In this document: one piece after another, positions 62,929-64,000 of the stretch
Numbering within the stretch: position 1 is the stretch's first letter
How the letters are laid out: each line of letters starts with the position of its first letter
The notes under the pieces: generated by a model
The model's input: the letters and a program-made list of their open reading frames with translations, nothing else
Told to the model about the DNA's origin: nothing
The model's database searches: none
Made by a program: the position numbers and the translations under genes
From: Diplonema papillatum
Lineage: Eukaryota; Euglenozoa; Diplonemea; Diplonemida; Diplonemidae
Length of the DNA: 64,000 nucleotides
NCBI GenBank assembly: GCA_030068145.1
Contig: JAPJBO010000185.1
Coordinates: forward strand, 62,001-126,000
Reading direction: 5' to 3'

Positions 62929-63175
62929 ATGCCGATTGACCTGAAGGCTGTCGACTGGTCTCCCATCGAGGTCGTCCTTGCCCCCGACGGTTGCGAGGCC
63001 GCCCGACGAGGACGTGGACTGCTGCGTCGACTGTGGCAAGACCCACAACTCGGGTGCCTTCTGTGCCCGGTGCGGCAAATGGGGGCTCCCGTCATACGGC
63101 GCGCGGCAAGCAGAGCAGGAGCGGTGGACAAGAGTGACAGACACAAGCATAGGAGTGAGTATTTTATTATTTTAA
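62929..63175 (+). pseudogene. Zinc-ribbon family ORF, frameshifted and truncated
   Basis: PIDLKAVDWSPIEVVLAPDG in one frame, then after a one-base shift near 62985 DEDVDCCVDCGKTHNSGAFC and ARCGKWG in another. The alignment to residues 1-50 of the ORF at 51172 is close (VDLKAYDWSPIKVVLAPEG; CCLDCGKIHIKGAFCAMCGK). It then runs into repeat R2. Inactive copy. Confidence 0.75.
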
Positions 63176-63299
63176 TAGTACATCTGTACTGACGGGAACA
63201 TTTCCGGAACAACGGTTGCACATACATGGAAGAGAAAACGAAGCCAACGAAAAAGTGCTAATACAGGAAACCTCCCCCACCCCTGCCAACCCAGAATCC

Positions 63300-63462
63300 A
63301 CAACAAACCAGACTCACACCGCAGTCCTGTCTGCAGACACTCAGGTTCCGCGCTGATGATGGTCCGCCTTATGTGTCCGTGGCTTAAAGGACCGAAACAC
63401 GGCGCAGACGGGACCAGTGCGGTGTTGAGCACATACCCATTCCAAGCACGTTCTTGCAAACC
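63300..63462 (+). repeat. 165-bp dispersed repeat, copy 4, with flanking direct repeats
   Basis: The unit is flanked by ccacccctgccaacccagaa on both sides (63279-63298 and 63462-63481), a 20-bp direct repeat that looks like a target duplication and defines the ends of the mobile unit. Confidence 0.82.
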
Positions 63463-63482
63463 ACCCCTGCCAACCCAGAATA

Positions 63483-64000
63483 CAGACACCAAAACGCTGC
63501 CCAACCCAGTCCGAGGTAGTGTAAATCAACCCAACCTCCCACCCGATTTCCATTTTTTTGGGTGAGTTAAGTTTGGGCAGCAGTCAGTTAGCTAGCGAGC
63601 TCTCGGATCAAGCTGCGTCTGATGCAGCTGTTGTCGCCTACATACACTCAGCTGCGCGTGCCTTCATTGCGAAGGTTACTGATGCGGCCTTCTGGGTGGC
63701 AGCTGTGTCAGGTCAAGTAGCGAGATCTGGGGCTCTGTGATGGCTGAGTGTGCATCCTCGTGTTGTAGCCGTGTTGTGTATAAGGTTTCGTGAGGGCCTG
63801 GTCAACCACCTCATCACTACAGGGCACAAACCTTTCTCGATGCTTCTGCAATTCCCATTGACTATCGCGTCTGGCCGCGGTCTTCATCGTTCCCAGAGCC
63901 AAGACATCCACCGATAAGTGCAATTGATGTCACCCTCGATCAATCGCGGTTGAGCCGAGGGGAACAGATTGCTCGGGATTTTCGATTTCCTTCATGACCG
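63483..64000. other. No recognised feature
   Basis: Mixed-composition sequence to the window end with short open frames only. Confidence 0.4.

Overview
The window is nuclear DNA of a eukaryotic microbe. Coding exons are GC-rich and joined by GT-AG introns that are long and packed with repeats. Three conserved eukaryotic genes lie on the + strand, each broken into exons separated by kilobases of satellites, hairpin elements and transposon debris. A fragment of nuclear 28S rRNA, a MAK/ICK-type (ciliary) kinase and the repeat load suit a flagellated alga or protist; an alveolate such as a chromerid is my best guess, but that is inference.

Layout. (1) 1-4620 is a 44-bp satellite that ends next to an exon of a GPR107/108-like (Lu7TM) membrane protein. 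Its exons are 4631-4702 and 10091-10597; the intron between them holds a decayed piggyBac element (5734-8069) and a damaged copy of the second exon. (2) 10.6-26.3 kb is repeat territory: hairpin elements, a 1.6-kb foldback element, tandem arrays, and an apparently intact two-ORF LINE (21.4-26.3 kb). (3) 26561-31885 holds four exons of a MAK/ICK kinase that splice in phase; its 3' end was not found. (4) 32-49 kb is mostly arrays, homopolymer G/C runs, a 28S rRNA fragment, a broken RNase H gene, a 4.8-kb inverted-repeat structure with a tandem hAT dimer inside, and one unrecognised proline-rich gene (46567-47184, minus). (5) 49063-57426 holds three in-phase exons of a WD40-repeat protein. Its introns carry an antisense retroelement-like ORF, a TA-flanked hairpin element with Pol III boxes, and introner-like elements. 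(6) 57447-61423 is a tyrosine-recombinase retrotransposon with split direct repeats and the unusual gene order gag - YR - RT/RNase H. (7) 61.6-63.5 kb holds more members of a multicopy zinc-ribbon ORF family.

The most interesting pattern is what I call splice-site echoes. Short pieces of exon, each cut at or near a real splice junction and carrying the adjoining intron bases, are repeated in the neighbouring intron. This is seen at the start and end of Lu7TM exon 10091-10597 and at the starts of WD40 exons 54619 and 57113. At 57113 the echoes form a 177-bp array that stays open in the exon's reading frame. Larger exon copies occur at 9583-9877 and 37555-37990. Together with introner-like elements, one of which directly precedes a 3' splice site, this suggests continuing intron remodelling by local duplication. 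The second notable item is the YR retrotransposon, with its unusual gene order and an RT active site that reads V-D-N instead of a DD motif.
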